Shown here: one piece after another, positions 61,246-64,000 of the stretch
Position numbering within the stretch: position 1 is the stretch's first letter
How the letters are laid out: each line of letters opens with the position of its first letter
Source: Mytilisepta virgata
Taxonomy: Eukaryota; Mollusca; Bivalvia; Mytilida; Mytilidae
NCBI GenBank assembly: GCA_028015205.1
Contig: CM051519.1
Location: 44,863,979-44,927,978, forward strand
Direction of reading: 5' to 3'
DNA: 64,000 nt
The notes under the pieces: model-generated
The model's input: only the letters and a program-made list of their open reading frames with translations
What the model was told of the DNA's origin: nothing
Database searches by the model: none
Position numbers and translations under genes: made by a program

Positions 61246-61344
61246 CCGGACATCATAAGATGGAAACAGAAATATAGATGTACAACTCAACACAAACATA
61301 TACAACTTTAACAACCAAGGATGAACTAGTTATGACTTTCTAGC

Positions 61345-61350
61345 AATAAA
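61345..61350 (+). promoter_or_regulatory. WASHC4 polyadenylation signal AATAAA
   Basis: The first canonical AATAAA lies 100 bases after the stop codon, within TAGCAATAAACATTGG. The 3'UTR would then be about 61246-61370. Later AT-rich stretches could give longer forms. Confidence 0.5.
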
Positions 61351-61370
61351 CATTGGATGCCCATAAAATT

Positions 61371-62675
61371 TTTATGTCAATGCTAAAACTAAGTTGTTAA
61401 AACTAAAACAAAGATTACAGTTTGCATACATATTACTAAATGATATTTTCAGTGTTCTTCTCATTAATTTTGTCAAAAGAACCAGAGGAATTTGCATTAT
61501 AAAGTGCTTTCATGTGTAATAGTGACATTGTTATTGTTTAAATGTGTAATATTTACTTAAAAGACAATTTGTTATGCATATTAAATCATATGATGATAGA
61601 TATAGTTGTTTTTGTTTCACTGTAACCAAAATGTTTATTTAGAGCAAGTTTAATTTGTTGAAGAAAAAAAACAGATTTTGGTTTAATGCACAAGGTAAAC
61701 TACCTATTTTTAAAGTAAATATGTAGGGAGATATAAGAGTATAAAAGAGTATGACTCTTTTTATACTGGAAATGTAAACATAGCAAGTGAGAGGCTCTTT
61801 TATTGTTATTTATCATTTTGAGAGGTGAAACTTTCAGTGCTAAGCAAAAAGCTCACACTTAACAACAAGATCAAGGTGGGTCTTGTATAGACATAACACG
61901 ACATGAAATTAAATTTAGATTCTCATTCCCCAGCTGGGTCATCTATTAAACACTCCCAGTACCGCTAGTTAGATAAAACTATTTCAATCGAAAAATTTGT
62001 ATCCTTCCCTCATTTGTGAAGCAAATGCATAATGGATGCATATCTTTCTTTTTTGACAGGGGAAATTGATAAAGCAAATCCAAGACCAGACAAGTACAAT
62101 ATATACTGAATTCCTTTGTCAAATCACAACAAAAAATCTAAAAATTAATTTTATATAGCCTAAGTAGGGTTATTTGACACAGGTTGAGACAATTGTAGGA
62201 ATATATACGTATAATGAAAGGTACTCTGTTGTATTTCGAGTAATAAGATGGCCACAGATGGAAGTCTAACATGCTAAACTTTAGAAAGTCATATAAAAAA
62301 AAAACTTTACCTGTTGAAGCCTTGAAGTCACATATAACCGATATCTCATGTAAATTTTGACAAGACTCCCTTCAATCATAATGCAGGTTAAAGTATTTAA
62401 AAAACAAAAGTGTTATTTGAATATCTTCTCCCATGAACATGATGTAAATTGCATCCATTTTGTTTTAGTTGATACGGCAGTTTCAACGGTTTTTAAGTCT
62501 TGATGTTCTCTTTTGCATCTTTCCCGGGAATGTCTGTTCTGATGCTGGATCTGTATGCCTTTTTGTTCCTGATTTTCATAATTTGAAGGAGATGAGAGAC
62601 TGTAGGTTTATAAAAATGTTTGGCTTTTCAATGGACTTGATATTTTATACCCCCACTTTGGTCAAATTGATTTTT
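61371..62675. other. Downstream of WASHC4, nothing recognised
   Basis: AT-rich. No exon of a neighbouring gene could be read. 62469-62738 has an open frame that runs into a repeat element and shows no domain. Confidence 0.4.
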
Positions 62676-63966
62676 AGCTCACCTGACCCAAAGGGTCAAG
62701 TAGGTTATTCTCATCACTTGGCATCTGTCGTTCTTTAACTTTTACAAAAATCTTTATGGTATTTAGTTTAAAAAATGTGCCAATGATCCCGCATGCAAAC
62801 CAACATGGCTGACATAGCTAAAAATAGTATATAGGGGTAAACTGCAGTTTTTGACTTCTATCTCAAAAACTAAAGCATTTAGAGCAAAACTGACATGGAA
62901 TAAAAATGTTCATCAGGTCAAGATTTACTTGCCTTAAAATTTTCAGACAAATAGGTCAACCTTTTGTTGGATGGATGGATGAATTATTGTTTACTGTCCA
63001 GTGGCAACCAGGTGCATACCTGGACGAGAACATGTTGATATGATAATGAATATGATCCCTGCTTTGTACTAGACCGACACACTAAGTCGGATTTTTAATG
63101 TGCTAGCTCACAAGGTAAATGTCCGCAGGAAGACATATCACCTCACTCAGATACATAAACCTGACTCTGAGCTAACCATTCTTTGCCCTTACTTCTAGAT
63201 GCCGCATGCTTCGCGGAGAAGCAGGAGATACCAATTTTAATGTCTTTGGTTTGACCCGGACTGGGATCGAACCCACGACCTTCCGCTCTCGGGGCAAGCA
63301 CAAGACCACCCAGGCGGTCTTTTGTTGGGTTATTGCCCCTGAATTGTTAATTTTAAGGGAATTTTGCAGTTTTAGGTTATTATTTTGAATATTATTATAG
63401 ATAAAGATAAACTGTTAACAGCAAAAATGTTCAACTGAGTAAGATCTACAAATAAGTCAACATTACCGAAATCAAAAATTGACCCTTATAGGAGTTTTTG
63501 CCCTTTAAAGACGGCTTCCAACATTTTGCTGTTTACAGTTTGTCTTTATCTATAATAATATTCAAGGTAATAACCTAAAACTGCAAAATTTCCTTCAAAT
63601 TAACAATTCAGGGGCAATAACCCAACAAAGGGCAGGTATAACATTTTTACACCATGTCGGTTTTGCTCTAAATGCTTTAGTTTTTGAAATATATGACAAA
63701 AACTGTAGTGTACCCCTATGTTCTATTTTTAGCCATGTCCGCATTTTGGTTGGCAGGCGGTGTCACCGGACACAGTTTTTAAACTAGATACCCTAATGAT
63801 ACTTGTGGCCAAGTTGGGTTCCATTTGGCCCTGTAGTTTTAAAGGAGAAGATTTTTGTAAAAGTTAACGGACGACAGACGCCAAGTGATGAGAATATATA
63901 TAGCTCACTTTACCCAAGACTTGGCAGCAATGGTGGGCGATACAGGCTCTTGAGAACCTCCAAGTT
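62676..63966 (+). mobile_element. AGCTCACC-family element with internal snap-back inversion and nested SINE
   Basis: 5' hairpin AGCTCACCTGACCC-AAA-GGGTCAAGTAGGT at 62676. The ~530 bp unique segment matches 32649-33200 and is interrupted by a SINE. From about 63528 to 63911 the same segment is present again in reverse complement (back through CGGACGACAGACGCCAAGTG to TAGCTCACTT). The remnant 3' end ACTTGGCAGCAATGG...GCGATACAGGCTCTTGAGA follows and ends CTCCAAG, a mutated CTCTAG. Confidence 0.85.
62971..63318 (-). mobile_element. tRNA-derived SINE, family A, copy 3
   Basis: Minus-strand copy. The tRNA-like head at the high end has B-box GGTTCGATCCC (read on minus), with body and (ATCC)n tail at the low end (GATGGATGGATG on +). 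A perfect 10-bp target-site duplication CTTTTGTTGG flanks it (62961-62970; 63319-63328). It interrupts the Helentron-like element cleanly. Confidence 0.92.
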
Positions 63967-64000
63967 GGTGTTTCTTTTTCCAAAACATGAACTTTGCCAG

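Noticed and set aside
61132..61314. Minus-strand Gly/Trp/Arg-rich 60-codon frame
   Set aside because: Antisense of the polyproline exon of WASHC4.

Overview
The window is eukaryotic, AT-rich and dense in repeats. It is almost certainly from a bivalve mollusc, and I infer a Mytilus-like mussel. The evidence is one intron-rich animal gene plus many bivalve-style transposons: pearl/Helentron-like non-autonomous elements with internal tandem repeats, tRNA-derived SINEs and MITEs. I see no CRISPR array, operon, rRNA gene or functional tRNA gene.

One real gene dominates. WASHC4 (SWIP, the KIAA1033 family), the large scaffold subunit of the WASH actin-nucleation complex on endosomes, runs on the + strand from ATG 13251 to TAA 61245. 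I could place 35 coding exons. All have GT/AG borders and compatible phases. They join to 3615 nt, or 1204 residues, against about 1173 in human. The N-terminus ([17 protein letters not shown]) and the core are plainly orthologous to human. The C-terminus is not: the last exon adds a long polyproline tail that the human protein, as I recall it, lacks. The coding exons are about 7.5% of the 48 kb span.

Region by region: 1-13250 is upstream intergenic DNA. It holds a ~3.9 kb foldback element (168-4032), minus-strand pearl/Helentron-like remnants (4390-5860), a decayed LINE reverse-transcriptase fragment (9180-9975) and another tandem-repeat element (10060-10805). 13251-61245 is WASHC4. Its introns hold two SINE families with target-site duplications, several Helentron-like elements, TIR MITEs, a reverse-transcriptase relic (minus strand, 37900-38680), a nearly complete but frameshifted pogo/Tigger-like DNA transposon (40159-42800) and several short inverted repeats. 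61246-64000 is the 3'UTR and downstream DNA, ending in a Helentron-like element that has folded back on itself and carries a SINE.

The most interesting signals outside the gene are these. At least three element families share the same plan: a 5' hairpin, a central tandem array of about 147-170 bp units, inverted subterminal repeats and, in two of them, a 3' hairpin followed by CTAG. The 4 kb foldback element carries eight perfect TGACGTCA sites plus AGGTCA direct repeats. A nested insertion at 59234-60459 can be compared with its natural empty site at 30427-31274.
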